Below are positions 32,567-41,502 of a stretch of DNA of 64,000 bases, piece after piece. Numbering within the stretch: the first letter of the stretch is position 1; each line of letters begins with the position of its first letter. The notes below the pieces were generated by a model. It searched no databases and was not told the DNA's origin. It saw only the letters and a list, made by a program, of their open reading frames with translations. The translations under genes and the position numbers were made by a program. The stretch spans positions 124,001-188,000 of the forward strand of contig NZ_QFXK01000003.1 in assembly GCF_003261635.1 (NCBI RefSeq), written 5' to 3'. The stretch comes from Kribbella monticola (lineage in GTDB: Bacteria; Actinomycetota; Actinomycetes; Propionibacteriales; Kribbellaceae).

Positions 32567-33387
32567 CCGTCAAATGGCGTGGCGTGCTGATGCACGCGCT
32601 GCTGGCGATTGCCGGAGTGCTGTGCCTGTTCCCGTTCTACTGGACGCTGGTGATGGCGACCAACACGACGTCGGACATCTACCGCTTCCCGCCGAAGTTC
32701 ACCTTCGGGTCGCAGTTCGACGACAACGTGCACGCCGTACTGCGGAACGTCGCGTTCTTCCAGTCGATGGGCAATACCGCGATCGTGGCTGTCTCCACCA
32801 CCGCGCTGGTGCTGTTCTTCGACTCGCTGGCAGCGTTCACGTTCGCCAAGTTCCGGTTTCCCGGCCGGAACGCGTTGTTCGTGATCCTGCTGGCGACGAT
32901 GCTCCTGCCCGCCCAGTTGGGCGCCGTACCGCAGTTCCAGACGATGGCCGCCTTCGGGTGGGTCGGGTCGTTGAAGGCGCTGATCATCCCGGCCGCCGCC
33001 AACGCCTTCGGCATCTTCTGGTTGCGGCAGTACTTCCAGAACTCGATCCATGACGAGCTCGTGGAGGCCGCGACGCTGGACGGGTGCGGCTTCCTCGGTA
33101 TCTACCGGCATGTTGCGCTGCCGTCGGCACGGCCGGCCTTGGCGTTCCTCGGGATCTTCACGTTCGTAGGGTCCTGGAACGACTACTTCTGGCCGCTGAT
33201 CGTGCTGACCAATCCGGATCATCTGACCCTGCAGGTCGCGTTGTCGTCGCTGAACCGCAGCCACGGCGTCGACTACAGCATGGTGATGACCGGGGCGTTG
33301 ATGGCGATGATCCCGCTCATCGTCATCTTCACCATCTTCGCCCGCCAATTCATCAAGGGCGCAACGGAAGGCGCGATCCGGGGCTAA
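32563..33387 (+). CDS. ABC sugar permease, MalG type
   Basis: 274 residues; the GTG at 32563 overlaps the previous stop (GTGA). It has the MalG pattern: LFPFYWTLVMATNTTSDIYRFPP, six helices and the EAA loop HDELVEAATLDGCGFLGIYRHVALPSARPAL, with FTFVGSWNDYFWPLIVL in the last third. Its stop is five bases from the 3' end of the convergent isomerase-like gene. Confidence 0.93.
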   Translation: MTVKWRGVLMHALLAIAGVLCLFPFYWTLVMATNTTSDIYRFPPKFTFGSQFDDNVHAVLRNVAFFQSMGNTAIVAVSTTALVLFFDSLAAFTFAKFRFPGRNALFVILLATMLLPAQLGAVPQFQTMAAFGWVGSLKALIIPAAANAFGIFWLRQYFQNSIHDELVEAATLDGCGFLGIYRHVALPSARPALAFLGIFTFVGSWNDYFWPLIVLTNPDHLTLQVALSSLNRSHGVDYSMVMTGALMAMIPLIVIFTIFARQFIKGATEGAIRG

Positions 33388-33392
33388 CCCCT

Positions 33393-34043
33393 TCAGCCTT
33401 TCGGCAGCGTGGCGTAGAGCTGGTCGGCACCGGGACCGGTCAGCTCGCCCCGCCCGACCCGGCGGCCGTTGAGAACCCGCAGTACGGCGCTCCCACTCGC
33501 GCTCACCCGCGCACCTTCGCCGTACGACCAGTCGTAGTCCTCGGCAACCAGTTCCAGGCCCCGAAGCCGCTTCCGGGCACTCCCCCCGACCGAGATGGTC
33601 ATCGGCCACTTCGTGGTGACCGAGAAGTCGGCCACCGGGCCGAAGACCTCCGCCGGGACCGTGCGGGGCTTGCCCAATGGCACCCGGATGTCGAGCGTAT
33701 GGATCACCGTGTCCACCAGCGTGGCGATCTCGGGGACGATGGCAGGCTTGGTGCCCGCGGCGGCGTTCGCGCGCAACTGTCGAACGATCTCGACCGGACC
33801 GCGCTCGGCCCACTTCTTGGACAGCTCCGCGCTGGCCTTGTCGACCCGGAAGCCGTACCTGAGCAGGCCTGCGAGCATTTCGCGTCCGGGCTGCACCGGG
33901 GCGAAGGCGAGATGCGAGGCGACGTCCTGGACTCGCCATTCACTGCACAGCGAAGGCGTAGCCCACTCCCCCGGAGTCAGTGTCTCCAAGAAGTCGGCCA
34001 GCGCCATCCGCTCGCTTCTGATGAGCTCAGCTAGTTCGCCCAT
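33393..34043 (-). CDS. Mycothiol-dependent maleylpyruvate isomerase-like (DinB-like) protein
   Basis: 216 residues. The N-terminal helix bundle of the mycothiol-dependent isomerase family is clear (ERMALADFLETLTPGEWATPSLCSEWRVQDVASHLAFAP, VPEIATLVDTVIHTLDIRVPLG), giving His in SHL and HTLD as likely metal ligands. A C-terminal domain follows (WPMTISVGGSARKRLRGLELVAEDYDWSYGEGARVSASGSAVLRVLNGR), as in many actinobacterial members. Its start overlaps the caspase gene by 17 bases. The family works with mycothiol, and the substrate is unknown. Confidence 0.85.
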   Translation of the reverse strand: MGELAELIRSERMALADFLETLTPGEWATPSLCSEWRVQDVASHLAFAPVQPGREMLAGLLRYGFRVDKASAELSKKWAERGPVEIVRQLRANAAAGTKPAIVPEIATLVDTVIHTLDIRVPLGKPRTVPAEVFGPVADFSVTTKWPMTISVGGSARKRLRGLELVAEDYDWSYGEGARVSASGSAVLRVLNGRRVGRGELTGPGADQLYATLPKG

Positions 34044-37000
34044 GCGCAGAGTCTCGCACTCGCCGCATGCTCAGGGCCAGGGCTGCTAGGAGGAGCAGAT
34101 GGCCTAGGAGCATGGCGGTGAAGTAGGTGCGGGCTGTGTTCACGCCAATCGGATAGAGGGCGGCTACGACCATGAGGAGCAGGTAGGAGGCGGCTGCGCC
34201 GACCGCTAACGGGTTGCGGGCCGTAGTACTGACCAGGAGGACCAGTGCGGCGGCGACGGCTGGCAGGAGTAGGGCTAGGCCGTTCGTGTACGTCGCGGCG
34301 GAGGGGCCGCTCTCGTCTGGTACCAATTGGACCACCAGCAAGGTGACGAAGCCGGCCGCGATGACGGCTGTCGTCACCGGATCGCGGGGGCGGTGTGGCT
34401 CATTGGTTCGGAGGCCTGAACCGGTCAGCACGGCGAGCAACATCAAGCCTGCGATCAACAGTGAAGTGGACCAGGTGTAGACAGTGTCGCTGTAGGAGAT
34501 CCGGCCGCCGAGGATCACGACCCCTGCGGTAGCGAACAGCACTGTGGCGCCAACCGCGACACCGGTGGCGTAGAGGCCGAGACGACCACGTCGCCAGGCA
34601 AGCGCCGCACCGAACAGAGCCACGACTGACGACAGCAGCGTGCCGTCAGCTACGTGTCGGTAGAGGTCGGGTGAGCCGTAGCCGGAGTTGTACCAGAGCC
34701 GTTGCCCTGCATCGAGACCAGCCAGGTTCACGACGGCGAGCAGGACCGCTCCGACGCCGACCACTGCTGTCGTCAACCACGGTCGCCGGCGCCAACGCAG
34801 TACAGGCGTAGCTGCAGCCGGTACTGCGTGCTGCGGCGGGCGTCGCGCGGCGAGTGCCACGCCTGCGATGACCAGAGCATTGCCCAGCCAGGCGGTCAGG
34901 AGCGCTGGGGCGGAATTGCCTTCGGTGAGAGCCGGGATGGCGGCGATGATGCTGATCGCGCAGTAGGTGACTGTGGTGACGGTGAGCAGGACACGAGCTG
35001 TGCTGTCAGTTGCGGCTAGGGCGAGCCACGCGATGGCGACGATGACGAGTGGCTCCAGCGCGGCCAGCTTGGTGACGTTGAGGAAGGAGATGTCGTCGTC
35101 GTGCTTGATGGTGGTTTGGATGAGAAGCATGATGCCGCCGGCGACTACCAGAGCGGCGCCGACGACGTGGACCGGCCAGAGCGGCCACCGGGCCGGGCGG
35201 CGGGTGGCGAGGACGGCGGCTGCCATGGCGGCGGCGACTGCGCCTGTTGCCACCCAGACTCCTACTTCCTCGCCGGCCATTTCGCCGCCGAGGATGAGGA
35301 GGCTGTCTTGGAGGAGGCCTGCCGCGCAGCCGAGGATGATGCCTAGAGCAACTAATGTCCAGCGCCTCGAGGCGCGGAGGGTCAGGGCGGCTGCGAGGGC
35401 GATGAGGGCGGAGAGGATCTCGGGGTCGGACCAGCTGCGGTAGACGCGCCAGCCGGTGTTCGACTCATCGGTCCAGATCTTGCGGGATTCGGTCTGGCCC
35501 GGCCAGTTCATGAAGATCAGCATCAGCGCACCGACCGCGAGCAAGCCCACCACCCACCAGGAGACCATGGGTGGTTGGGTTTCGGACTGCTCAACGGACA
35601 CGGCCTGCCGGGCGGCAGAGGCCGCAGGCTTTGGTGCCGCCGGCTCGGGGGCAGTCACCGGACCGGCGACTGACTCCGGCTCCGCAGCGGGAGTCCGCTC
35701 GGGACCAGTGACAGGCGAGGCGGACACGCCCACAGGCGCTGACGCCGCCACAGCCGCCGGCTCGGGGACAGTCACCGGACCGGCGACTGACTCCGGCTCC
35801 GCAGCGGGAGTCCGCTCGGGATCCGTGACAGGCGAGACGGACACACCGGCAGGCGCTGACGCCGCGACAGCCACCGGCTCCGTTCCGGATGCAGGCTCGG
35901 CGACGGCTTCGGGCGCGGGCCCGGCGACGGCCTCGGGCTCGGCGACGGCCTCGGGCCCGGGCCCGGCGACGGCTTCGAGCTTGGGCCCGGCAAAGGCTTC
36001 GGGCTCGGGCCCGGCGACGGTCTCGGGCTCGGCCTTGGGCTCGGGCTCGGGCTCGGGCTCGGCGAGGGTTGCAGGCTCGGCGACGGGCTTGGGCTTGGCG
36101 AGGGTTGCGGGCTCGGCGGCGGCGATGGGTTGGGGTGCGGTGGCGTGGAGGGTGACGGGGATGGTGCGTTCGCCGGTGGGTCCGGTGACCGTGATGGTGG
36201 CTTCGTGGTTGCCGGGGGTGGGCGGGGTGGCGGTGATGCGGACGGTCGGTCCGACCTGTTCCACTCGGAGCCACAGTGTGGTTGTCGTGACGCTCGCGGT
36301 CAGCGCGATGGGTGGGCCGGTCAGGTGAAGTTCTGCTTCAGCGGGGTCGCCGGAGATGGTGGTGAGGTCGAGTTCGGCAGGTGTTGTGGAAGGTACGGCG
36401 TCGGCGAGCGCGCGGCGGGCTGTTTGGGAGACTTTGCGGCTGTCGTCGTCGACGAGCTGGTGGAGCGCTTGCCAGGCGGCGTACGCCTGGCCGAGGTCTG
36501 TTTCCTGCAAGCGATCCCGCAGGTAGTCGGCGACGCCGAACCTTGCCGCAGGCAACGGACTCTCCATCGCCTGCAGCAGCTCAGGTGCGAGCGGCGTCGG
36601 CGTGATCCGGCGGACCCGGCTGCGGGCGATCAGCAGTTCGCCCTGGGCACCGAAGGTCCACATCTGCGGATTCTGGTTGGGCGTCACGCGATGGACCCGA
36701 TCGGTGACGAAGCCGACCAGCTCGGTCAGCCCCACCCAGCCGTCGCCGTCGCGATCGGCCTCGCCCGTCGTCAGACCATCCACCACCGCGCTGGTGAACA
36801 CCGACGGCGACGGTTTCGACGCGTCGGTCGCGAGCTGACCGCCCTCGAAGGCGTACTCCATCGCGCTGGAAGCCGTCACGATCACCCGGCCTCGCCCACC
36901 GCCCACCTCCTCCTGCTCGGCGAAAGCGTCGCGGACCTGCGCCTCGCCCGCAGCACGAACGACCATGCCGCGCGGGAACGCACCGCCGTAACAACAGTCG

Positions 37001-37386
37001 AGGAACAACGCGATCCGCTGCGCGCGGCTGTCCGCCATCTGCCGGTTGACGAAGTCGGCGGCCACGGCCGTCGACGCGAGCCGGGTCGGCTTCGTATCAG
37101 CGACCGCCAGGAACAGCTCGCCGGCCGCGTTCTTCAAACCATGGCAGGAGAAATGCAGCAACAGCAGATCCTCGGGAGCCCGATCCGCGAAGAAGTCCTC
37201 GACGGCCAGCCGGATCGCCTGCGCCGACTGGTTCTGCAGGACGGTGACCTCGAACCCACCGACCGACGGATCGCCGAGCGCGTCGGCGAGTGCGGCCGCG
37301 TCTTGCGCAGGCGCGACCAGCCGGCGGAGCCCCGGATCGGCGTACTCGTCGTTGGCTATGACGAGCGCGACTCGCGTGCCGTCCAT
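34027..37386 (-). CDS. Caspase-family (C14) protease fused to a repeat linker and multi-TM tail
   Basis: 1119 residues. Residues 1-250 are a caspase-like peptidase: RVALVIANDEYADPGLRRL, LLLHFSCHG (catalytic His82), FLDCCYGGAF (catalytic Cys132) and SSAMEYAFEG. Residues about 250-420 hold a winged-helix-like and an Ig-like strand region (VRITATPPTPGNHEATITV). About 425-650 is a Pro/Glu/Ala repeat linker, including two 39-residue units. From about 660 to 1100 run many membrane helices separated by short loops. The gene follows the EACC1 gene with a one-base gap (TGAGATG), so the two are coupled. This is an effector of the EACC1 class of NTP-dependent conflict systems: a triggered protease, here apparently membrane anchored. 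Confidence 0.85.
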   Translation of the reverse strand: MDGTRVALVIANDEYADPGLRRLVAPAQDAAALADALGDPSVGGFEVTVLQNQSAQAIRLAVEDFFADRAPEDLLLLHFSCHGLKNAAGELFLAVADTKPTRLASTAVAADFVNRQMADSRAQRIALFLDCCYGGAFPRGMVVRAAGEAQVRDAFAEQEEVGGGRGRVIVTASSAMEYAFEGGQLATDASKPSPSVFTSAVVDGLTTGEADRDGDGWVGLTELVGFVTDRVHRVTPNQNPQMWTFGAQGELLIARSRVRRITPTPLAPELLQAMESPLPAARFGVADYLRDRLQETDLGQAYAAWQALHQLVDDDSRKVSQTARRALADAVPSTTPAELDLTTISGDPAEAELHLTGPPIALTASVTTTTLWLRVEQVGPTVRITATPPTPGNHEATITVTGPTGERTIPVTLHATAPQPIAAAEPATLAKPKPVAEPATLAEPEPEPEPKAEPETVAGPEPEAFAGPKLEAVAGPGPEAVAEPEAVAGPAPEAVAEPASGTEPVAVAASAPAGVSVSPVTDPERTPAAEPESVAGPVTVPEPAAVAASAPVGVSASPVTGPERTPAAEPESVAGPVTAPEPAAPKPAASAARQAVSVEQSETQPPMVSWWVVGLLAVGALMLIFMNWPGQTESRKIWTDESNTGWRVYRSWSDPEILSALIALAAALTLRASRRWTLVALGIILGCAAGLLQDSLLILGGEMAGEEVGVWVATGAVAAAMAAAVLATRRPARWPLWPVHVVGAALVVAGGIMLLIQTTIKHDDDISFLNVTKLAALEPLVIVAIAWLALAATDSTARVLLTVTTVTYCAISIIAAIPALTEGNSAPALLTAWLGNALVIAGVALAARRPPQHAVPAAATPVLRWRRRPWLTTAVVGVGAVLLAVVNLAGLDAGQRLWYNSGYGSPDLYRHVADGTLLSSVVALFGAALAWRRGRLGLYATGVAVGATVLFATAGVVILGGRISYSDTVYTWSTSLLIAGLMLLAVLTGSGLRTNEPHRPRDPVTTAVIAAGFVTLLVVQLVPDESGPSAATYTNGLALLLPAVAAALVLLVSTTARNPLAVGAAASYLLLMVVAALYPIGVNTARTYFTAMLLGHLLLLAALALSMRRVRDSAHGRTS
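35652..35885. repeat. Two 117-bp tandem units in the caspase-gene linker
   Basis: CAGTCACCGGACCGGCGACT starts a unit at 35652 and again at 35769, a period of 117 bp (39 codons), with over 90 percent identity by eye. Next to it (35886-36120) are shorter, imperfect repeats of GGCGACGGCCTCGGGC type coding AEPEAVAGPxP. The repeats are in the coding frame of the caspase gene. Confidence 0.85.
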
Positions 37387-37387
37387 C

Positions 37388-37771
37388 TCATGCGTCCGTC
37401 CCCGAGTGCTTCTTCACCCAGGCGTCCACGAGTTGCTGTTGCACCTCGTCGCTGGCTCCGGTCAGCTCGATCACGTCACCGTCGATCGCGAGTTTGACCG
37501 TCCGCCCGCTGCCCGATCTGCGCAGCCAGTCGCGGACCACGGCAACGACCGCGCCGACCACCTGCAGCCCCGGCTGCAGCGAAACGGTCAGTACGCCGGC
37601 GAGCGCCGCCAGCGCGGATCGCGAGCCCTCCGGCGCGTCCCCCTCCGCGAACGGCTCGACCGATCGGACGTTGAGTGCCAGCAACTCCTGCCGCAGCATC
37701 AACGCCAGCTCTTCGAGCCTCGCGTCGTCGGACCCCTCTTCGACCACCCCGACGCGAACCTCTGCGTCCAT
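37388..37771 (-). CDS. EACC1 (effector-associated constant component 1) protein
   Basis: 127 residues. It matches the small conserved partner of caspase- and trypsin-type conflict effectors: N-terminal LEELALMLRQELLALNVRSVEP, a middle hydrophobic AALAGVLTVSLQPGLQVVGAVVAVVRDWLRRSG, and the diagnostic GRTVKLAIDGDVIELTGASDEVQQQLVDAWV near the end. EACC1 is predicted to assemble with the effector through its C-terminal domain. The caspase gene follows directly. It is divergent from the NfeD-like gene. Confidence 0.85.
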   Translation of the reverse strand: MDAEVRVGVVEEGSDDARLEELALMLRQELLALNVRSVEPFAEGDAPEGSRSALAALAGVLTVSLQPGLQVVGAVVAVVRDWLRRSGSGRTVKLAIDGDVIELTGASDEVQQQLVDAWVKKHSGTDA

Positions 37772-37929
37772 AGCCCCTCCCCCATCCCAGGCCGTCAGTT
37801 CACAGCATGCGCTGGTGCCGCGCCGATCACAAGGCGTGACACCGGATCGCCGTGCGGCCCCGGCTCAGGCGACCGGCGCCACTAGGCTGCAGGAACTGAA
37901 GTGGTTGCGAATGCGTCGGAGGGGACGTC

Positions 37930-38124
37930 ATGGTCGGGAAGCGAGGACGCGTGATCGGGCGGGTCGGGCCGGGGATCGTCGGCGAAGTGATGTTGCCGGT
38001 CCGTGGTGCCACCGAGGCCTTCTACGCTTACCCGGCAACCGACGAGGTGATCGAGGTCGGTACGCCGATCGTCGTGGTGGAGTTCGATCCGCCCCGCACG
38101 GTCTACGTCGCCCGCGCCCTCTGA
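37930..38124 (+). CDS. NfeD-like OB-fold protein
   Basis: 64 residues: MVGKRGRVIGRVGPGIVGEVMLPVRGATEAFYAYPATDEVIEVGTPIVVVEFDPPRTVYVARAL. The GRVGPGIVGEV and GTPIVVVEF strands give the short OB fold found at the C-terminus of NfeD proteins, without their membrane part. It lies 37 bases upstream of the flotillin gene, the usual arrangement for NfeD-like partners of SPFH proteins. Confidence 0.75.
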   Translation: MVGKRGRVIGRVGPGIVGEVMLPVRGATEAFYAYPATDEVIEVGTPIVVVEFDPPRTVYVARAL

Positions 38125-38161
38125 TCCCCTCGCCTTCACTTTTCGCAGCCCTGGAGGGGCA

Positions 38162-39505
38162 ATGCTCTGGACGTACCTGATCGCCGGCGCCGTCGCGCTG
38201 GTGGTCCTGCTGATCCTGTTCCGGATGGTCTGGCGGGTGGCCGAGCCGAACGAGGCCCTGATCATCTCCGGCCTCGGCGCGCATGCCAGCTCCGAGCAGG
38301 TCAACGACACGCTCGGCTTCAAGATCGTGGTCGGCCGCGGTACCGCCGTACTGCCCGGCTTCCAGACCGTACGCCGGTTGCCGCTCGACATCCGCGCGAC
38401 GCCGCTGACCGTCACCTGCGTGTCCAGCCAGGGCATCCCGCTGCACATCAAGGGCGTCACGGCGTACAAGGTCGGTGACGACTACGGCTCGATCGCGAAC
38501 GCGGCCCGGCGGTTCCTGGAGCAGAGCGACGAGCAGGTGATGAGCACGATCCACGAGCTGTTCGCCGGTCACCTGCGCGCGATCGTCGGTTCCACGACGG
38601 TCGAGGAGATGCTGCACGACCGGGAGACGCTGACCACGAACATCCGCGGCTCGCTGGCCGGCGACATGGAGAAGCTCGGCCTGGTGGTGGATTCGCTGCA
38701 GATCCAGGAGATCGACGACGAGTCCGGCTACATCCGCAACCTGGGTCGCCCGCAGGCCGCGGCCGTCGAGGCGCAGGCCCGGATCGCCCAGGCCGAGCGC
38801 GACCAGGAGGCGACCGAGCGCGAGCACGTCGCCGCCGCGGCGAAGGCCGCCGCAGTACGGCAGAGTTCGATCGCGCAGGCCGGCTACCAGGCCGAGGTCG
38901 ACCAGGCGAACTCGAAGGCGTCGCAGTCCGGCCCGCTGGCCGAGGCGCTGGCTCGTCAGGAGGTTGTCGTTGCCGAGACGGAAACCGCGAAGCTGAACGC
39001 GTCGCTGGCCGAGAAGCAGCTGGAGTCGACGGTGCTGAAGCCGGCCGATGCCGAGGCGTACAAGCAGCGCACGCTGGCCGCAGCCGCGCGTGACGCGCAG
39101 ATCGCGGCGGCTGAGGCGCAGGCGCGCGAGGTGACCCTGCGCGGTGAGGCGCAGGCGAAGGCGACCGAGCTGAACGGTAAGGCCGAGGCGCTCGCCGTAC
39201 AGGCCAAGGCGATGGCGGAGGCGGCCGGTATCAAGGCGCGGGCCGAGGCGCTGGCCACCAACACCGATGCGGTCGTCGCGCAGCAGTTGGCGGAGGCGTA
39301 CCCGGAGATCGTCCGCGCGGCCGCGAGCTCGTTCGAGAAGGTCGGAAACATGGTCGTCCTGAACGGTGCCCAGGGCATCGAGGACACCCTGGTGAAGACC
39401 ATCACGATGGGCGGCTCCGGCTTCGCCCTGGCCAAGCAGCTGATCGAATCCCTCTCCACCAAGGACCAGCCCACCCTCGAACCGGTCCACGACGAAACCG
39501 CGTGA
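38162..39505 (+). CDS. Flotillin-family (SPFH) membrane scaffold protein
   Basis: 447 residues. One N-terminal membrane helix (about 4-24, YLIAGAVALVVLLILFRMVW) is followed by the SPFH/band-7 domain (AEPNEALIISG, GRGTAVLPGFQTVRRLPLDI, VTCVSSQGIPLHIKGVTAYKVG, EEMLHDRETLTTNIRGSLAGDMEKLGLVVDSLQIQEI). From about 205 to 400 there is a long Ala/Glu/Gln coiled coil (AEAQAREVTLRGEAQAKATELNGKAEALAVQAK). It ends with a conserved flotillin tail. Likely forms membrane microdomain oligomers. Operon with the NfeD-like gene. Confidence 0.92.
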   Translation: MLWTYLIAGAVALVVLLILFRMVWRVAEPNEALIISGLGAHASSEQVNDTLGFKIVVGRGTAVLPGFQTVRRLPLDIRATPLTVTCVSSQGIPLHIKGVTAYKVGDDYGSIANAARRFLEQSDEQVMSTIHELFAGHLRAIVGSTTVEEMLHDRETLTTNIRGSLAGDMEKLGLVVDSLQIQEIDDESGYIRNLGRPQAAAVEAQARIAQAERDQEATEREHVAAAAKAAAVRQSSIAQAGYQAEVDQANSKASQSGPLAEALARQEVVVAETETAKLNASLAEKQLESTVLKPADAEAYKQRTLAAAARDAQIAAAEAQAREVTLRGEAQAKATELNGKAEALAVQAKAMAEAAGIKARAEALATNTDAVVAQQLAEAYPEIVRAAASSFEKVGNMVVLNGAQGIEDTLVKTITMGGSGFALAKQLIESLSTKDQPTLEPVHDETA

Positions 39506-39522
39506 CTCCCCCTCAACACCAC

Positions 39523-39572
39523 GTTGCGTCCGAAGAATCGTGGGGCCTGACCCTCACTCCTTCGGACGCAAC
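39523..39572. terminator. Bidirectional hairpin terminator
   Basis: GTTGCGTCCGAAG (39523-39535) and CTTCGGACGCAAC (39560-39572) are perfect complements of 13 bp, with further pairing inside (GTGGGG/CCCTCAC) and outside (ACACC/GGTGT). It sits between the convergent flotillin and serine-protease genes. Confidence 0.85.
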
Positions 39573-39582
39573 GGTGTCGGGG

Positions 39583-40713
39583 TTAGGCGGTGTGCAGGGT
39601 CAGGCCGTAGGTGCTGAGGATTTCGTTGACGGGCTGGAACCAGGTCTCGCCGCCGCTGCTGCAGTTGCCCCAGCCGCCGGACGTGACGCCCTGCGCCTGG
39701 TCGCCGGTGATGAACGAGCCGCCCGAGTCACCGGGCTCGGCGCACACGCTGGTCTTGGTCGCGCCGTAGAACAGCTGACCGTTGCCGTAGTTCACCGTCT
39801 CGTTCATCGCCAGCACCTGTCCGCAGTGCCAGTGACTGGTCGAGCCGCTGCGGCAGATCGACGTACCGATCGGGGCGACCCAGGAGCCGCGGACCAGTTG
39901 GTCGCTGACCTGACCCCAGCCCAGGACGACCGGTACGGTCCACCAGCCGCTGTCGATCGAGACCCACGAGTAGTCGTTGCCCGGGAACGACGAGCCCCGG
40001 AAGACGCCCTGCGCCGAACCGTCCCAGCCGAACGTCCGGGCTCCTACACCGGGAGAACAGTGCCCGGCCGAGACGAACCCGCCGTACACCGAGAAGCCGA
40101 TCGAGCACCGCACATTGCCTGTGTAGTAGGGATCTCCACCGACTGTGCCGGCCGCGAAGGTACGCGGCGCCTGGGCTGCGACCTCCCGAACCGTGACAGG
40201 GCCGGCCTTGGAGACCTTGGCAACAAACGCATCGACAGCCGCAGAACGCTTACCTGCTTGGACATTCACCACTACGCCGCCTGTGCGCGGGTCCGCCGAC
40301 CAGCCACTCACTGCGGCCGGCACAGCCTTTCCGGCCAGCTTGTCCACTGCAGCCTTCCGCTGATCGAGCTGCTTGGCAGTGATCGGTACTGCGGCAACGT
40401 CAGCACCAGTAGCCCGTACTGCGGCCGCGGTGGCCGGGTTGGTCAGGCCGACGACCAGCTTCTGCTTGGCACTGTCGTACCAGACACCACCGAAGGCGGC
40501 TCCGGCAGCGCGCTGCGCGGTCGGGACCAGCTTGGTGGCGGCGGACTCGACCTTGAGCCGGTCCTTCACCTGCTGCTCGGTCAGACCGAGGTCTTTCTGC
40601 ATAGCCATCGCCTGGCTCGGGACAGCCAACGGCTGGTCGGGACCGGCCGCGACGGCCTGGCTTGGTACGGCTACCGAACTCGCGACGAGCACGGTAGCGA
40701 TCAGAATCTTCAT
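39583..40713 (-). CDS. Secreted alpha-lytic-protease-like serine protease (S1)
   Basis: 376 residues from the ATG at 40713, which has GAGGAG at good spacing. Signal peptide residues 1-23 (KILIATVLVASSVAVPSQAVA). A propeptide of about 160 residues follows (LGLTEQQVKDRLKVESAATKL, the alpha-lytic prodomain pattern). The mature protease has SAGHCSPG (His), NDYSWVSID (Asp) and EPGDSGGSFITG (Ser) with three disulfide pairs. Streptogrisin-like extracellular enzyme. A perfect GAGAGCGCTCTC palindrome lies 37 bases upstream. Confidence 0.92.
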   Translation of the reverse strand: MKILIATVLVASSVAVPSQAVAAGPDQPLAVPSQAMAMQKDLGLTEQQVKDRLKVESAATKLVPTAQRAAGAAFGGVWYDSAKQKLVVGLTNPATAAAVRATGADVAAVPITAKQLDQRKAAVDKLAGKAVPAAVSGWSADPRTGGVVVNVQAGKRSAAVDAFVAKVSKAGPVTVREVAAQAPRTFAAGTVGGDPYYTGNVRCSIGFSVYGGFVSAGHCSPGVGARTFGWDGSAQGVFRGSSFPGNDYSWVSIDSGWWTVPVVLGWGQVSDQLVRGSWVAPIGTSICRSGSTSHWHCGQVLAMNETVNYGNGQLFYGATKTSVCAEPGDSGGSFITGDQAQGVTSGGWGNCSSGGETWFQPVNEILSTYGLTLHTA

Positions 40714-40750
40714 CGGGACTCTCCTCACCTTGGGGGCGGATCGGTGCGGT

Positions 40751-40762
40751 GAGAGCGCTCTC
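40751..40762. promoter_or_regulatory. LacI-type palindromic operator upstream of the serine protease
   Basis: GAGAGCGCTCTC is a perfect 12-bp palindrome with a central CG, the hallmark of LacI/GalR-family operators (compare the CebR site TGGGAGCGCTCCCA of Streptomyces). It lies about 37 bases before the protease ATG, inside the probable promoter. The flanks (GTGCG/CGCAC) extend the symmetry. Confidence 0.65.
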
Positions 40763-40863
40763 GCACCCGAGAGTGGCCTAGCGAGCACGAGCAGTCAAGA
40801 CCTGATGACCTTCGTTGTCATGGACGGCCCAACTGGCAACCGCTATCCCGGCTGCACTGTCCG

Positions 40864-41502
40864 TCAGAGACCCAGGTGGGCCAGGACCGCGAGGACTCGG
40901 CGGTGGCCGGAGTCGGTGGGCGGGAGGTCGAGCTTGAGGAAGACGTTGCCGACGTGTTTGTGCACGGCGCCCTCGCTGATCACCAGCCGTTCGGCGATCG
41001 CGGTGTTGCCCAGTCCCTCTGCCATCAACGCCAGTACTTCGCGCTCGCGCGGCGTCAGTCGTTCGAGCGGATCGGTTCGCTTCACCATCAGCTGGCTGAC
41101 CACTTCGGGATCGAGCACCGTCCCGCCGGCCGCGACCCGGCGTACGGCCTCGAGGAACTCGTCGACCCGGGAGACCCGGTCCTTCAGCAGGTACCCGACG
41201 CCCTCGCTCCCGGCAGCCAGAAGCTCCGCGGCGTACACCTCCTCGACGTACTGCGAGAAGACGAGCACCGGCAACCCCGGCCGCACCCGGCGAGCCTCGA
41301 TCGCGGCCCGAAGCCCTTCGTCGGTGAACGTGGGCGGCAGCCGTACGTCGACCACGGTCATCTCCGGATCGTGCTCGGCAACCGCCTTGGCGAACTCGTC
41401 GGCATCCCCGGCCACTGCCACGACCTCGAACCCGGAGTTGTTCAGCAGCAGGCCGAGGCCCTCGGCGAGGATCGGGTTGTCCTCCAGAATCACTACCCGC
41501 AC
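40864..41502 (-). CDS. NarL/LuxR-type response regulator
   Basis: 212 residues. Receiver: VVILEDNPILAEGLGLLL, phospho-acceptor Asp in TVVDVRLPPT, VLVFSQYVEE, GVGYLLKDRV (conserved Lys). C-terminal LuxR HTH: LERLTPREREVLALMAEGLGNTAIAERLVISEGAVHKHVGNVFLKLDL. The GTG or ATG at 41502 overlaps the kinase 3' end by ten bases. Works with the kinase upstream. Target genes unknown. Confidence 0.93.
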   Translation of the reverse strand: MRVVILEDNPILAEGLGLLLNNSGFEVVAVAGDADEFAKAVAEHDPEMTVVDVRLPPTFTDEGLRAAIEARRVRPGLPVLVFSQYVEEVYAAELLAAGSEGVGYLLKDRVSRVDEFLEAVRRVAAGGTVLDPEVVSQLMVKRTDPLERLTPREREVLALMAEGLGNTAIAERLVISEGAVHKHVGNVFLKLDLPPTDSGHRRVLAVLAHLGL

